From positions 186,001 through 250,000 of the forward strand of contig NZ_FWPT01000005.1 of the NCBI RefSeq assembly GCF_900174585.1: DNA of 64,000 bases. The letters run 5' to 3'. Below are positions 35,930-45,112 of this stretch, one piece after another (position 1 is the first letter of the stretch; the number at the start of each line of letters is the position of its first letter). The notes beneath the pieces are model-generated. The model saw only the letters and a list, made by a program, of their open reading frames with translations. It was not told the origin of the DNA and did not search any database. The stretch comes from Parendozoicomonas haliclonae (lineage in GTDB: Bacteria; Pseudomonadota; Gammaproteobacteria; Pseudomonadales; Endozoicomonadaceae). Both the position numbers and the translations under genes were made by a program.

Positions 35930-36427
35930 ATGACTTTGACCTGGGTTGACTGGGCCATTGCGGCCATTATTTTAATTTCTGCGCTGATCAGTCTGGCGCG
36001 GGGATTCTTTCGGGAAGTTCTTTCCCTGGTAACCTGGCTGGCTGCGGTTGTGATTGCCTGGCTGTTCAGTGGCAGTCTGGCGATTGCCTTTGAAGGTTAC
36101 ATTTCCACACCTTCACTTCGTACCATTGCTGCGGCAGCTATCCTGTTCATCGCCACGTTGCTGACCGGCGGTTTGATCAATGCCGTTATCGGCAAGCTGG
36201 TCGAGGTGACCGGTCTGACCGGTACCGACCGTGCGCTGGGTATGATTTTTGGTGCTTTGCGTGGTGTGGTGCTGGTTACCATGTTGATTGGCATTGCTGC
36301 CTATATGCCGGTTCAGCAGGATGAGTGGTGGCGTGGTTCCGCCCTGATTCCACATTTTGAGATGGTTTCAGACTGGCTCAAACGTCTGGCCATGGATACG
36401 CTGGCGCCTCTATTTGGAGGTGAATAG
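35930..36427 (+). CDS. cvpA: CvpA family membrane protein
   Basis: A 165-residue inner-membrane protein with four hydrophobic segments; required for colicin V production in E. coli and linked to envelope stress elsewhere, without a settled biochemical function. The family motif LARGFFREVLSLVTWLAAVV is at ~23-42. The ATG at 35930 is preferred over the longer frame from 35903, which would begin inside the terminator. cvpA precedes purF as in E. coli, with a 208-base gap here. Confidence 0.92.
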   Translation: MTLTWVDWAIAAIILISALISLARGFFREVLSLVTWLAAVVIAWLFSGSLAIAFEGYISTPSLRTIAAAAILFIATLLTGGLINAVIGKLVEVTGLTGTDRALGMIFGALRGVVLVTMLIGIAAYMPVQQDEWWRGSALIPHFEMVSDWLKRLAMDTLAPLFGGE

Positions 36428-36517
36428 AAGTTGGAAGTGAATAAAGGTTGTTGGTGAATAAGGCTCTGCGATAGACAGCCCATCAGCCAACCGCTGACTG
36501 CGATAAAAAGATACCGG

Positions 36518-36571
36518 GAATCAGCCCCACCCAGCTGATTCTTGATAATAATGGCAGGCGCAGAACGCCTG
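36518..36571. promoter_or_regulatory. Two hairpins in the cvpA-purF gap
   Basis: GAATCAGC / GCTGATTC with an eight-base loop (36518-36541) and CAGGCG / CGCCTG with a five-base loop (36555-36571) lie upstream of purF. No PurR-type operator (ACGCAAACGTTTGCGT-like) was seen. The role is open: leader structure or transcript end of cvpA. Confidence 0.4.
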
Positions 36572-36635
36572 TGTAATAACAAAGATCAGGGCTGCTCTGG
36601 TGGTCCTGTCTGAATGTAATGAGGTATACGGACGC

Positions 36636-38147
36636 ATGTGCGGTATCGTCGGGATTTCTGCAGCCAGCCCGATCAATCAGGTGCTCTATGACGCGCTCAC
36701 TGTGTTGCAGCACCGTGGGCAGGACGCAGCAGGCATGATGACCTGCCACGAAGGGCGCTTTCACTTGCGCAAGGACAACGGACTGGTCAGGGATGTGTTT
36801 CACACCCGCCATATGAAAGTCCTGCAGGGGAATATCGGCATCGGCCATGTTCGTTACCCCACGGCCGGCAGTTCCAGTTCTGCCGAAGCCCAGCCCTTCT
36901 TTGTTAACTCTCCTTACGGTATTGCTCTGGCCCATAACGGTAACCTGACCAATGCCGAGGCCATCAAGAATGATATGTATCGCACCCAGCTGCGCCATAT
37001 CAATACCAGCTCTGATTCGGAAATCCTGCTTAACGTTCTGGCCCATGAACTCTATGCCCAGAAGCAGCTGGAGCCTCGTCCGGAACACTTCTTTAATGCA
37101 GTCAGCAATGTGTTTGTCCGTTGTCAGGGCGGCTATGCCGTTGTTGCGGTGATCAATGGTCATGGTCTGCTGGGCTTCCGTGATCCCAACGGTATCCGCC
37201 CGCTGATGTATGGCAAGCGTGTGACTGATGAAGGCACCGAGTACATGATTGCCTCCGAGTCTGTGGCCTTAACGGCGCTGGGCTTTGAGCCGGTGCGTGA
37301 TCTGCATCCGGGGGAAGCGATTCTGATTGGTGAAGATGGTCGTCTTCACAGTCAGATCTGCACTTCTCGCGGCAAGTTGACTCCATGTATCTTTGAATAC
37401 GTTTACTTTGCCCGTCCTGACTCCATTATGGATGGTGTTTCTGTCTATCAGTCCCGTCTGCGTATGGGGCAGAAGCTGGCAGAGAAAATTCAGAAGGAAT
37501 GGGCGGATCATGATATTGATGTAATCATGCCGATTCCGGACAGCAGCCGTCCGGCAGCGATGGAAATGGCCCAGTGTCTCGGGCTGACCTATCGCGAAGG
37601 TTTTGTGAAGAACCGCTATATCGGTCGTACCTTTATCATGCCGGGGCAGACCGAACGCAAGAAGTCGGTGAAACAGAAGCTGAATGCTATTGCCGAGGAG
37701 TTCCGAGGCAAGAACGTGATGCTGGTGGATGATTCCATTGTACGTGGGACGACGTGTAGCCAGATTATTGAGATGGCTCGCGAAGCCGGTGCCAACAAGG
37801 TTTACTTCAGCTCTGCTGCACCGGAAGTGCGCCATCCGAACGTTTACGGTATCGATATGCCGGTAGCCAGTGAGCTGATCGCCCATGGCCGTACGGTTGC
37901 TGAAATTGCGGAGCTTATCGGGGCCGACCGTCTGGTCTACCAGAGCCTTGAGGATCTGGTGGATGCCGTGAAAGCGGATAACCCGGATATTGTCGAGTTC
38001 GACTGCTCGGTGTTCGATGGCAAGTATCTGACCGGTCATGTGGATGAGGTCTACCTCAACCAACTGGCCATGAAGCGCAGTGATGATGCCAAGATCGATC
38101 GGGAAAAAGACGACTCGGTTATAGATATGTACAATCAGTCAGCCTGA
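36636..38147 (+). CDS. purF: Amidophosphoribosyltransferase
   Basis: A 503-residue enzyme for the first committed step of purine synthesis: glutamine plus PRPP to phosphoribosylamine. The start at 36636 gives MCGIVGI, so Cys2 becomes the N-terminal nucleophile of the Ntn glutaminase domain; the longer frame from 36600 would destroy this and is rejected. The PRPP site [13 protein letters not shown] is at 361-373. It is the E. coli-type form (no propeptide, no cysteines arranged as in iron-sulfur PurF of Bacillus). A strong terminator follows. Confidence 0.97.
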   Translation: MCGIVGISAASPINQVLYDALTVLQHRGQDAAGMMTCHEGRFHLRKDNGLVRDVFHTRHMKVLQGNIGIGHVRYPTAGSSSSAEAQPFFVNSPYGIALAHNGNLTNAEAIKNDMYRTQLRHINTSSDSEILLNVLAHELYAQKQLEPRPEHFFNAVSNVFVRCQGGYAVVAVINGHGLLGFRDPNGIRPLMYGKRVTDEGTEYMIASESVALTALGFEPVRDLHPGEAILIGEDGRLHSQICTSRGKLTPCIFEYVYFARPDSIMDGVSVYQSRLRMGQKLAEKIQKEWADHDIDVIMPIPDSSRPAAMEMAQCLGLTYREGFVKNRYIGRTFIMPGQTERKKSVKQKLNAIAEEFRGKNVMLVDDSIVRGTTCSQIIEMAREAGANKVYFSSAAPEVRHPNVYGIDMPVASELIAHGRTVAEIAELIGADRLVYQSLEDLVDAVKADNPDIVEFDCSVFDGKYLTGHVDEVYLNQLAMKRSDDAKIDREKDDSVIDMYNQSA

Positions 38148-38162
38148 ATCGCGGGTTGAGCA

Positions 38163-38191
38163 GCAGCCTGCCATTCGCAGGCTGCTTTTTT
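38163..38191 (+). terminator. Terminator after purF
   Basis: GCAGCCTGC / GCAGGCTGC arms, five-base loop, six T. Confidence 0.92.
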
Positions 38192-38248
38192 ATGTCGGGC
38201 TCTGGCTGAATCCAGGCGAGTCCCGCACCAAGCAAGAGACTATTTTTC

Positions 38249-39442
38249 ATGAGCCAACGGTGGCCGCTGCCTGAAGATGCAGCTTTTGAAACCCTTTCCG
38301 TGCGTGCCGGTTCCATCCGTTCGGGTGAGCGTGAGCACAGCGAAGCCGTTTATCTCACTTCCAGCTTTACTTACGAGTCTGCCGCCCAGGCTGCGGCGGT
38401 CTTTGCCGGTGAGGAAGAGGGTAATGTCTACTCCCGTTACACCAACCCGGGTGTACGAATGTTTGAAGAGCGGATGATGGCGCTGGAAGGGGCGGAAGAG
38501 GGCTGTGCTACAGCTTCCGGTATGGCTGCGATTCTTGGTATCTGCATGGCCCACCTGAAGACCGGTGACCATGTGGTGTGCTCCCGCAGTGTGTTCGGTA
38601 CCACCGTTACCATCTTTGCCAAGACGCTGGCCCAGTTTGGGGTAGTCACTACGTTTGTCGATCTGGTCGATCTTGATCAGTGGCGTGATGCGATGCAGGA
38701 CAACACCAAAATGCTGTTCCTGGAGACACCATCCAACCCGCTGTGTGAAGTGGCAGATCTTGAAGCACTGGTAAAGATTGCCCATGACGGTGATGCGCTG
38801 CTGGTGGTTGATAACTGTTTCTGTACTCCGGCGCTACAACAGCCGCTGGCGTGGGGCGCGGATATCGTGATGCATTCCGCTACTAAATACATTGATGGTC
38901 AGGGTCGCTGTATGGGCGGTATTGCCCTCGGTAGCAAGAAGCTGATTGAACCTATGCAGCTGTGGCAGCGTGCCGCTGGTGCCAGCCTGAGTCCATTCAA
39001 TGCCTGGGTGCTGATGAAAGGTCTGGAAACCCTGAAGCTGCGTATGGATGCCCATTGCCGTAATGCCCAGCAACTGGCCTGGTGGCTGGCTGAACACCCA
39101 AAGGTAACCGACGTCCACTATTGTGGCCTGCCGCATCATCCGGGTGTAAAGCTGGCCCGTAAGCAGCAGCAGGGTTATGGCGGAGTGCTGTCGTTTGAAG
39201 TGGACGGTGGCCGCGAGGCAGCCTGGAAGATTATTGATGCGGTTCAGATTATGTCCCGTACCGCCAACCTGGGCGATACCCGCACCACCATTACCCATCC
39301 GGCGACCACAACCCACTGCCGTTTGTCTGATGAAGACAAGCAGCGTGCCGGTATCAGCGAAGGCCTGATTCGGGTGGCTGCCGGTCTGGAGAATGTGGAA
39401 GACCTGAAGAAGGATCTTGAGCGCGGATTGTCTCAACTTTGA
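38249..39442 (+). CDS. metZ: O-succinylhomoserine sulfhydrylase
   Basis: A 397-residue Cys/Met-metabolism PLP enzyme. The PLP lysine is Lys213 in HSATKYIDGQG; SGMAAILGICMAHLKTGDH and NPLCEVADLEALVKIAHDGD are family motifs. The assignment as MetZ (sulfide plus O-succinylhomoserine to homocysteine) rests on its place just after purF, as in P. aeruginosa, and on the GRCMGG after the lysine. Cystathionine gamma-synthase is the main alternative. Flanked by terminators on both sides, so monocistronic. Confidence 0.9.
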   Translation: MSQRWPLPEDAAFETLSVRAGSIRSGEREHSEAVYLTSSFTYESAAQAAAVFAGEEEGNVYSRYTNPGVRMFEERMMALEGAEEGCATASGMAAILGICMAHLKTGDHVVCSRSVFGTTVTIFAKTLAQFGVVTTFVDLVDLDQWRDAMQDNTKMLFLETPSNPLCEVADLEALVKIAHDGDALLVVDNCFCTPALQQPLAWGADIVMHSATKYIDGQGRCMGGIALGSKKLIEPMQLWQRAAGASLSPFNAWVLMKGLETLKLRMDAHCRNAQQLAWWLAEHPKVTDVHYCGLPHHPGVKLARKQQQGYGGVLSFEVDGGREAAWKIIDAVQIMSRTANLGDTRTTITHPATTTHCRLSDEDKQRAGISEGLIRVAAGLENVEDLKKDLERGLSQL

Positions 39443-39462
39443 TTCCTGGCCCTCCAAATAGC

Positions 39463-39490
39463 AAAAGCCCCTGTTGATTCAGGGGCTTTT
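39463..39490. terminator. Bidirectional terminator metZ / OFA transporter
   Basis: AAAAGCCCCTG / CAGGGGCTTTT with a six-base loop between two convergent genes. Confidence 0.92.
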
Positions 39491-39537
39491 CGTTTCTACC
39501 TACATAACATTTACGCAGAAGACAGTGGCGAGAATCA

Positions 39538-40761
39538 TCAGGCTGCGGCCAGATCTCCGTCCCGGTCAAGGGTGTTGGTGTCCACCGGTTTGGTGAAGAA
39601 TGCAGCGAAACCTGCAATGGCCAACATCACTGCGGAGATGGTGTAAGCCATGCCGTAGCTACCGGTGCTATCGACAATCATGCTGGCAATAACCGGGCCC
39701 ATAAAGCCGCTGGCACCCCAGGCGGTATAGAGTACACCAAAGTTGGTGCCGTAGTTTTTGATGCCGAAGAAGTCTGCCGTCATGGATGGGAAGATGCTGA
39801 GCAGGGCACCATAACCAATACCCGCGATTACAGCTCCGAGGATAAAGCCAAACTCGGTGGTAAAGGTCGGGAACAGCACCATGTTGACGGTTTGCAGGGC
39901 GATCGCCAGCAGCAGGGTTTTGGTCCGGCCCAGTTTGTCGGAAAGCATGCCCATCAGGACCCGACCGCCGGTGTTGCTGACGGCCAGCAGGGATACCAGA
40001 TAAGCGGCACCGGTGATATTTCCCTGAAGGGCAGCAATGCTGGTGATGTTACCGATCAACAGAAGACCAGCAGAAGAAGCAAAGGCAAAGGCGATCCACA
40101 TCAGATAGAACTGACGGGTTTTTACCATTTCACGCCAGGTGAAGTTGACGGCTGGGGCACTGTTATTTGCCACATAGCCGGCCGGTTCTTCCGGTTTGTA
40201 TCCGGCTTCCGGTACGACGATGGTAAATGCCAGTGGCAGACCGATGACCAATACCATCCCCCCCAGGATCATAAAGGTCGAGCTGATGCTCATGCTGGCG
40301 ATCAGGCTGCTGCTCAGTGGTGCCAGATAGAGCGGCGCCATACCAAAGCCCCCCGCAATCAGGCCGTTCACCATGCCTTTCTTGGACGGATGGAACCATT
40401 TCATAGCCGTTGGGCTCAGGCAGGCATAGGCAAAACCAATGCCGGTACCGACGAGTACACCAAAGGTCATTAGCAGGAAGAAGGGTGAGTTGACGGCAAA
40501 GGATGAGATCACCATGCCAATACCGACCATGGCGACGCCGGCGATAACCAGTTTGCGTGGTCCCATTTTGTCCTGCAGGGTACCGGCAATCAGTACACCG
40601 GCGGCAAAGGTCACCACGGCTATGGTATAGGGAAGACTGGCTTCAGAATTGCTCCAGCCAGCGGCCACAAGGGCACGACTGATAACGCTCCATGCGTAGA
40701 GTACGCCGATGCACAGGTTGATAAAGACACCTGCGGTCAGGATCCGGAAGGCTCGGTTCAT
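39538..40761 (-). CDS. OFA-family MFS transporter
   Basis: A 407-residue inner-membrane permease with twelve hydrophobic segments. The first helix reads RILTAGVFINLCIGVLYAWS, typical of the oxalate/formate antiporter (OFA) family, followed by the MFS loop motif AGTLQDKMGPRKLVIAG and, in the second half, GRVLMGMLSDKLGRTKTLLL. The start at 40761 (MNRAFRIL) is chosen over 40788 because the extra residues (MCIYCFGHT) look non-coding and overlap an inverted repeat. Substrate is unknown; OFA members move oxalate, formate, pyruvate or other organic acids. Convergent with metZ through a shared terminator. Confidence 0.9.
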   Translation of the reverse strand: MNRAFRILTAGVFINLCIGVLYAWSVISRALVAAGWSNSEASLPYTIAVVTFAAGVLIAGTLQDKMGPRKLVIAGVAMVGIGMVISSFAVNSPFFLLMTFGVLVGTGIGFAYACLSPTAMKWFHPSKKGMVNGLIAGGFGMAPLYLAPLSSSLIASMSISSTFMILGGMVLVIGLPLAFTIVVPEAGYKPEEPAGYVANNSAPAVNFTWREMVKTRQFYLMWIAFAFASSAGLLLIGNITSIAALQGNITGAAYLVSLLAVSNTGGRVLMGMLSDKLGRTKTLLLAIALQTVNMVLFPTFTTEFGFILGAVIAGIGYGALLSIFPSMTADFFGIKNYGTNFGVLYTAWGASGFMGPVIASMIVDSTGSYGMAYTISAVMLAIAGFAAFFTKPVDTNTLDRDGDLAAA

Positions 40762-40782
40762 TGTGTGTCCAAAACAGTAGAT

Positions 40783-40798
40783 GCACACGGACGTGTGC
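40783..40798. promoter_or_regulatory. Inverted repeat upstream of the OFA transporter
   Basis: GCACAC / GTGTGC arms around GGAC, 21 bases upstream of the preferred start. It could be an operator or an RNA hairpin in the leader. The rest of the gap to 40996 is AT-rich with no clear element. Confidence 0.4.
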
Positions 40799-40996
40799 TT
40801 AATAGAATGTTAATTGTTGTGCGTATATGTGTAGGGACCCGACCACTATGACGGTGAAAGGTATGGGTTTATATAGGGTTTTTATGAATAAAAGTCGGGA
40901 CTTATACGTGCTTTGTGAGTGGGGTGTGATGGCACCGTGATGGTTTTGTGAGTCGCCTGTCTGCAGTTACTATTTATTATTTCAATAGTTTACTAA

Positions 40997-42004
40997 ATGG
41001 CTTTGGCACATCCGGCTGAACGGTCTGGTAATTGCAATTTACTTAAGTTTTTCAATAGGCTTAACGGGACAATTAAAATAATAAAAAGGTCTGCCTGGAT
41101 GCTTGCTGCACGTCTTGTATTCCCTGTCGTTATGACGCTTTGCCTTCTCTCTGTCTGGTTGTTGCTGGAGCAGGGTGTTCATGAAGGGATCGCCGTATTC
41201 GCCGTTCTTTTGCCGGGAGCGTTCATAATTGCCTTGCTGGAACGGATTATGCCTTACCGGCAGGATTGGAATAAGAGTGACGGGGATGCCCGCACGGATC
41301 TCATTCATCTTCTGGTTGCGCAGATTGCCATTCCCCGGCTGATGAAACCGGTGTGGCTGGCTGCGCTCACAACGGCCAGTGCCTGGGCTGCCCAGCGCTT
41401 TGGTCCCAATCTCTGGCCCCATGACTGGCCGCTCATCGCACAACTGTTTCTGGTTTTGGTGATTGCGGAATTTGGACGCTACTGGGTGCACCGGGCTGCT
41501 CATAACATCACGCCACTTTGGCGGCTGCATGCTGTGCACCACAGTCCGAACCGCCTCTACTGGATGAATGCCGGTCGTTTTCATCCGATAGAGAAGGTGC
41601 TGTTTCTGATTCCTGAAGTCGTTCCCTTTGTCATTCTGGGTACCAATGCCGAAGCACTGGCTCTGTATTTTGTGTTTAATGGCATTCATGGCCTGTTCCA
41701 GCATAGTAATATCAATGTACGACTTGGCTGGTTAAATTACATCTTCTCCATGACCGAGCTGCATCGCTGGCACCATTCCAAGTGGATAGAAGATTCCAAC
41801 AATAATTACGGTAACAATTTGATTATCTGGGATATTGTGTTTGGCACTTTCTATTGGCCTAAGGGTAAGAAAGTCGAAAGTATCGGTGTGTTCAACCCGG
41901 ATTATCCCAAAGGTTATTTAGGTCAGTTGGCTGCGCCATTTCAGGGGGATATTGATAAAACCTCAACGGATGGTGTCTGTCATCATCAGGATAAGCCTGC
42001 CTGA
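40997..42004 (+). CDS. Sterol desaturase / fatty acid hydroxylase family membrane protein
   Basis: Up to 335 residues; an internal ATG at residue 35 (41099) is a plausible true start because the first ~34 residues look atypical. A di-iron membrane oxygenase with three histidine boxes: HRAAH at 165-169, HAVHH at 178-182 and HRWHH at 256-260, with additional His in GRFHP (~196) and HGLFQH. Several hydrophobic helices precede the boxes. Family members hydroxylate or desaturate sterols, fatty acids or hopanoid/carotenoid-type lipids; the substrate here is unknown. It is monocistronic, upstream of a convergent gene of unknown function. Confidence 0.88.
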   Translation: MALAHPAERSGNCNLLKFFNRLNGTIKIIKRSAWMLAARLVFPVVMTLCLLSVWLLLEQGVHEGIAVFAVLLPGAFIIALLERIMPYRQDWNKSDGDARTDLIHLLVAQIAIPRLMKPVWLAALTTASAWAAQRFGPNLWPHDWPLIAQLFLVLVIAEFGRYWVHRAAHNITPLWRLHAVHHSPNRLYWMNAGRFHPIEKVLFLIPEVVPFVILGTNAEALALYFVFNGIHGLFQHSNINVRLGWLNYIFSMTELHRWHHSKWIEDSNNNYGNNLIIWDIVFGTFYWPKGKKVESIGVFNPDYPKGYLGQLAAPFQGDIDKTSTDGVCHHQDKPA

Positions 42005-42035
42005 ATGTTTATCGTAAGCTCTGTAATTGCAGGGC

Positions 42036-42980
42036 TTACTTATTGAATTTATTGATATCACCGGCAGCCTGATAACTGATATCCAGTTCTTCCAATTGGT
42101 CAGCAAGTTCTCTGGCAACAGTTTGTACCAGTTGCTCGGTTAGTTCGGACTCTTCAGGGGCGACTTTCTCGCCGGTCAGTGAAAGCCAGGTCTGTAAGCT
42201 CTGGCCAACACTGGTTTCTTCGTTGAGATAATTATTCGAGAGCATGCCGCTAAGACGGTTGGAGTCAGAGAGCTTGCCGAGCAGATCACCAAAGCGTTCA
42301 ACGGGTTGTTTATGTTTCTGACTGGCGGCATAAAGATCACTCACCAGTAGCTGGCTGATGCTGGCACCAAGCTCTTCCACCACACAGCGGTTAAAGGCCT
42401 GATTCAGCATTTCCGACTCTTGAACGCGTTCCGCCAGTTCACTGCGGCCTTTCAGCAGGGCTTTTATTGAGGGGTAGTCCTGTCGCAGGGCATCGATAAT
42501 ATCTTCGAGTGAGTCCGGCTGATCCTGATCTTCAATAGTCATTTCACGGGATTGGATGCTGCCAAAGCGCACTTCCTTTGGAGGCGACTCCTGATCATCG
42601 ACAAAGTCGATCATGGTCAGCTCATAATCGGCATCAATGACATCATCCATATTGGTGTATTCCACCAAGCCTTTGTCGAGGTGATCTTCTGCAGCGTCCT
42701 TGACCAGAGAATCCAGCCAGAAGTCCGGAGATACCATGGTCTCGGGTTTGGGGGCTGTGATTTGAACATTGTATTCAGACAGAGTCTTTCTCTGAGCCTG
42801 AAGATTATCGAAGCTGTTGGATGAGGGCAGCCAGGGGGCAGTTTTCAGGTTAACCACCGAGTGCTGTCGAAAACTGCCTGATGATTGTGAGAGCGGATCC
42901 TGCTTGCTCAGGCTCTGGTATCCCGTCAATGGCAGAGAGCTGCCGGTGGGTTGTGATACCCCATTCGATGATAATCCCAT
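42036..42980 (-). CDS. Acidic hypothetical protein without signal peptide
   Basis: A 314-residue protein I do not recognise. The N-terminal ~50 residues are rich in Ser, Gln, Gly and Leu and look disordered (SSNGVSQPTGSSLPLTGYQS). A middle region holds many acidic residues (YTNMDDVIDADYELTMIDFV, DDQES), and the C-terminal ~150 residues are helical (LEDIIDALRQDYPSIKALLK, ELTEQLVQTVARELADQLEE). No membrane helix, signal peptide or cysteine-rich motif is seen. The start is uncertain: an in-frame stop lies just upstream and the ribosome site is weak. A disordered Ser-rich N-terminus in front of a helical domain is a common layout of type III effectors, but no chaperone or secretion gene is nearby. 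Confidence 0.6.
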   Translation of the reverse strand: MGLSSNGVSQPTGSSLPLTGYQSLSKQDPLSQSSGSFRQHSVVNLKTAPWLPSSNSFDNLQAQRKTLSEYNVQITAPKPETMVSPDFWLDSLVKDAAEDHLDKGLVEYTNMDDVIDADYELTMIDFVDDQESPPKEVRFGSIQSREMTIEDQDQPDSLEDIIDALRQDYPSIKALLKGRSELAERVQESEMLNQAFNRCVVEELGASISQLLVSDLYAASQKHKQPVERFGDLLGKLSDSNRLSGMLSNNYLNEETSVGQSLQTWLSLTGEKVAPEESELTEQLVQTVARELADQLEELDISYQAAGDINKFNK

Positions 42981-43095
42981 AACGTCGCCGTTTTTATCTT
43001 GTCCTTCTTTTCATCTTAGATAGCTTCTGGACGTTTCCGGTAACCGTGCTGTAACACAAAGATATTGCATTTCAGAGCCGGACACTGTTACATAT

Positions 43096-43138
43096 TGGCA
43101 TATATGCCACATAGAGATGGCATATGGGCAAGTGCCAT
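43096..43138. promoter_or_regulatory. Palindrome cluster upstream of the DUF1302 gene
   Basis: A perfect 14-bp palindrome TGGCATATATGCCA (43096-43109) followed by ATGGCA/TGCCAT arms (43117-43122 and 43133-43138), in the 276-base gap between divergent genes. These look like operator half-sites for a dimeric regulator. The gap holds nothing else I can name. Confidence 0.5.
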
Positions 43139-43256
43139 AGGGCGAAGCTGCTATGGCGCTGTCGCAGTTCCGGAGTGAAGTATCCCGCTTCCCGGTGGCG
43201 ATACAGCGGCAGTCCCGGAGACCCATAAAACAATAATAATCAGGGGCACACACACA

Positions 43257-45092
43257 ATGTCTCCATTTCGAGCAAAACCGTCGCTCCCCAGCGGGCGTCC
43301 ACTTGCGTTTGCTATTTCCATGATTCTCGCGCAACAGGCCTATGGTCTGGAGTTCTCCCACGGTGACATCGACGGTAGTCTGAATACCCAGCTTTCGGTG
43401 GGTGTGAGTCGGTCCCTGGAAAATCCGGACAGCGATACCATAGCTGTCAGTAACGGGGGAGGCGGCTACAGTAGCGCCAGTGATGATGGCAAGCAGAACT
43501 TCAAGAAGGGCGATACCTTCTCCGAAATTTTCAAAGGGAATATGGACCTTTCGTTGAACTACGAGAACTATGGCGCCTTTGTGCGTGGCAAGTTCTGGTA
43601 CGACAACCGTCTGAAGAATGGCAATGTGGACCATGGCCATTTCAATACCGGTTATGTGGATTTTGCGACCAAGGCCGACAATCGCACCAGCAAAAAACTG
43701 GATGATTCCGGCTTTGATGATCTGGCCAAGTTCTCCGGCGCAGAAATCCTCGATGCCTATGTCTACGGTGACTTTGAACTGGGTAACACCCTGATTGATG
43801 CTCGTCTGGGCCGTCAGGTGGTGAGCTGGGGGGAGAGTACCTTTATCCGTGGTGGCATCAACGAAGCCAACCCTGTCGATGTCAGCTCCTTCCGCCGCCC
43901 GGGTGCGGAGATCAAGGAAGGTCTGATGCCGGTGAATATGGCCTATACCAATATCTCCCTGACCGACAACCTGAGTCTGGAAGCCTTTTACCAGCTTGAA
44001 TGGCAGAAGACCGTTCTTGATGGTTGTGGCACCTTCTTCTCTGCCGGTGATCTGTATGGTGGTTGTGATTTTGCCTCTATTGGCGGTAACTCACCGGGTG
44101 TATCGGACAATATGGCCAACACGGTACTGGCTTCCGCTGCCAAGCTTGAGCGTCTGGATGATCGTGATCCCGGTGACTCCGGTCAGTTCGGTATTGCTGC
44201 CCGTTACTACGCAGCTGAGCTGAACGATACCGAGTTCGGTGCCTACTTTATGAACTACCACAGCCGCACGCCGGTGCTGGGTGGTGTTGCCGCACCAGCA
44301 GGTGCTCCTGATTTCCGGGGACAGTACTTCCTGAGCTATGCCGATGATATTCGCCTTTACGGACTGAGCTTCTCGACGTCTCTGGGTGATTACTCTGTGT
44401 CCGGTGAGATCAGTTACCGTCCCAATACGCCGGTACAGATCAATCCTGTTGATATGCTGCTGGCTAACCTGACCGGTGGTGCGGTACCTGGCCTGAGCCC
44501 GGTGAATGATCGTATCCAGGCTGTTGGCCCAATGGGTGAAGTCTCCGGTTATGACCGGCTGGAAGTGACTCAGGCGCAGGTGACTGTGGTTCGCTTCTTT
44601 GAGCAGGTTCTCGGCGCCAGTCGTCTGACTATGCTGGGTGAAGTCGGTTTCTCCCATACCGGTTCACTGCCATCTGTTGATGAGGTGCGTTACGGTCGTG
44701 CGTTTACCTACGGTCTGGGTGAGGGCGCTTTCTGTAATCAGGTCGTGCAGCTGTCGCCAACCACTGTCATTAATGGTACGGCCAGTCAGTGTACGACGGA
44801 TGGCTATGTGACCAGCGATTCCTGGGGTTACCGGGTTATGGGTGTGCTGGAGTACAACAATGTCTTTGCCGGCATCAACCTGAAGCCGAAAGTGGCTTAC
44901 TCCCATGATGTGAATGGCTATTCCGCCAACGGTGTATTCCTGGAAGGGCGTCAGGCTCTGACAGTGGGTGTCGGTGCGGATTACCTGAACAAGTACAACG
45001 CCAGTCTGTCGGTCACCAAATACTGGGGTGGCGAATACAACCCGGCTAAGGATCGTGATTTTGCTGCGTTCAGCCTTGGTGTGAGTTTTTAA
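43257..45092 (+). CDS. DUF1302-family outer membrane protein
   Basis: A 611-residue protein with a signal peptide ending near QQAYG and a mature N-terminus LEFSHGDIDGSLNTQLSVGV, the start of DUF1302. The body is made of amphipathic strands with aromatic girdles (YGAFVRGKFWYDNRLKN, RLGRQVVSWGES, FIRGGINEANPVD), and the C-terminus DFAAFSLGVSF ends with Phe as in beta-barrels. The ATG at 43257 follows a weak ribosome site. It is followed 20 bases later by a DUF1329 gene; the two families regularly occur as a pair in Pseudomonas-like bacteria. The biochemical function is unknown; export of a hydrophobic compound or envelope lipid traffic is a guess. Confidence 0.9.
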   Translation: MSPFRAKPSLPSGRPLAFAISMILAQQAYGLEFSHGDIDGSLNTQLSVGVSRSLENPDSDTIAVSNGGGGYSSASDDGKQNFKKGDTFSEIFKGNMDLSLNYENYGAFVRGKFWYDNRLKNGNVDHGHFNTGYVDFATKADNRTSKKLDDSGFDDLAKFSGAEILDAYVYGDFELGNTLIDARLGRQVVSWGESTFIRGGINEANPVDVSSFRRPGAEIKEGLMPVNMAYTNISLTDNLSLEAFYQLEWQKTVLDGCGTFFSAGDLYGGCDFASIGGNSPGVSDNMANTVLASAAKLERLDDRDPGDSGQFGIAARYYAAELNDTEFGAYFMNYHSRTPVLGGVAAPAGAPDFRGQYFLSYADDIRLYGLSFSTSLGDYSVSGEISYRPNTPVQINPVDMLLANLTGGAVPGLSPVNDRIQAVGPMGEVSGYDRLEVTQAQVTVVRFFEQVLGASRLTMLGEVGFSHTGSLPSVDEVRYGRAFTYGLGEGAFCNQVVQLSPTTVINGTASQCTTDGYVTSDSWGYRVMGVLEYNNVFAGINLKPKVAYSHDVNGYSANGVFLEGRQALTVGVGADYLNKYNASLSVTKYWGGEYNPAKDRDFAAFSLGVSF

Positions 45093-45112
45093 GGACTGCG
45101 GAGACAATAATA

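Noticed and set aside
36600-36635. Longer purF start at 36600
   Set aside because: It would move the essential N-terminal cysteine nucleophile inside the protein; the start must be 36636.
36428-36635. PurR operator before purF
   Set aside because: No match to the 16-bp PurR consensus was seen; only unrelated hairpins are present.
43118-43140. A sigma-54 promoter in the TGGCATATGGGCAAG region upstream of the DUF1302 gene
   Set aside because: The GG and GC pairs are not separated by ten bases, so the -24/-12 spacing does not fit; the inverted repeats explain the sequence better.
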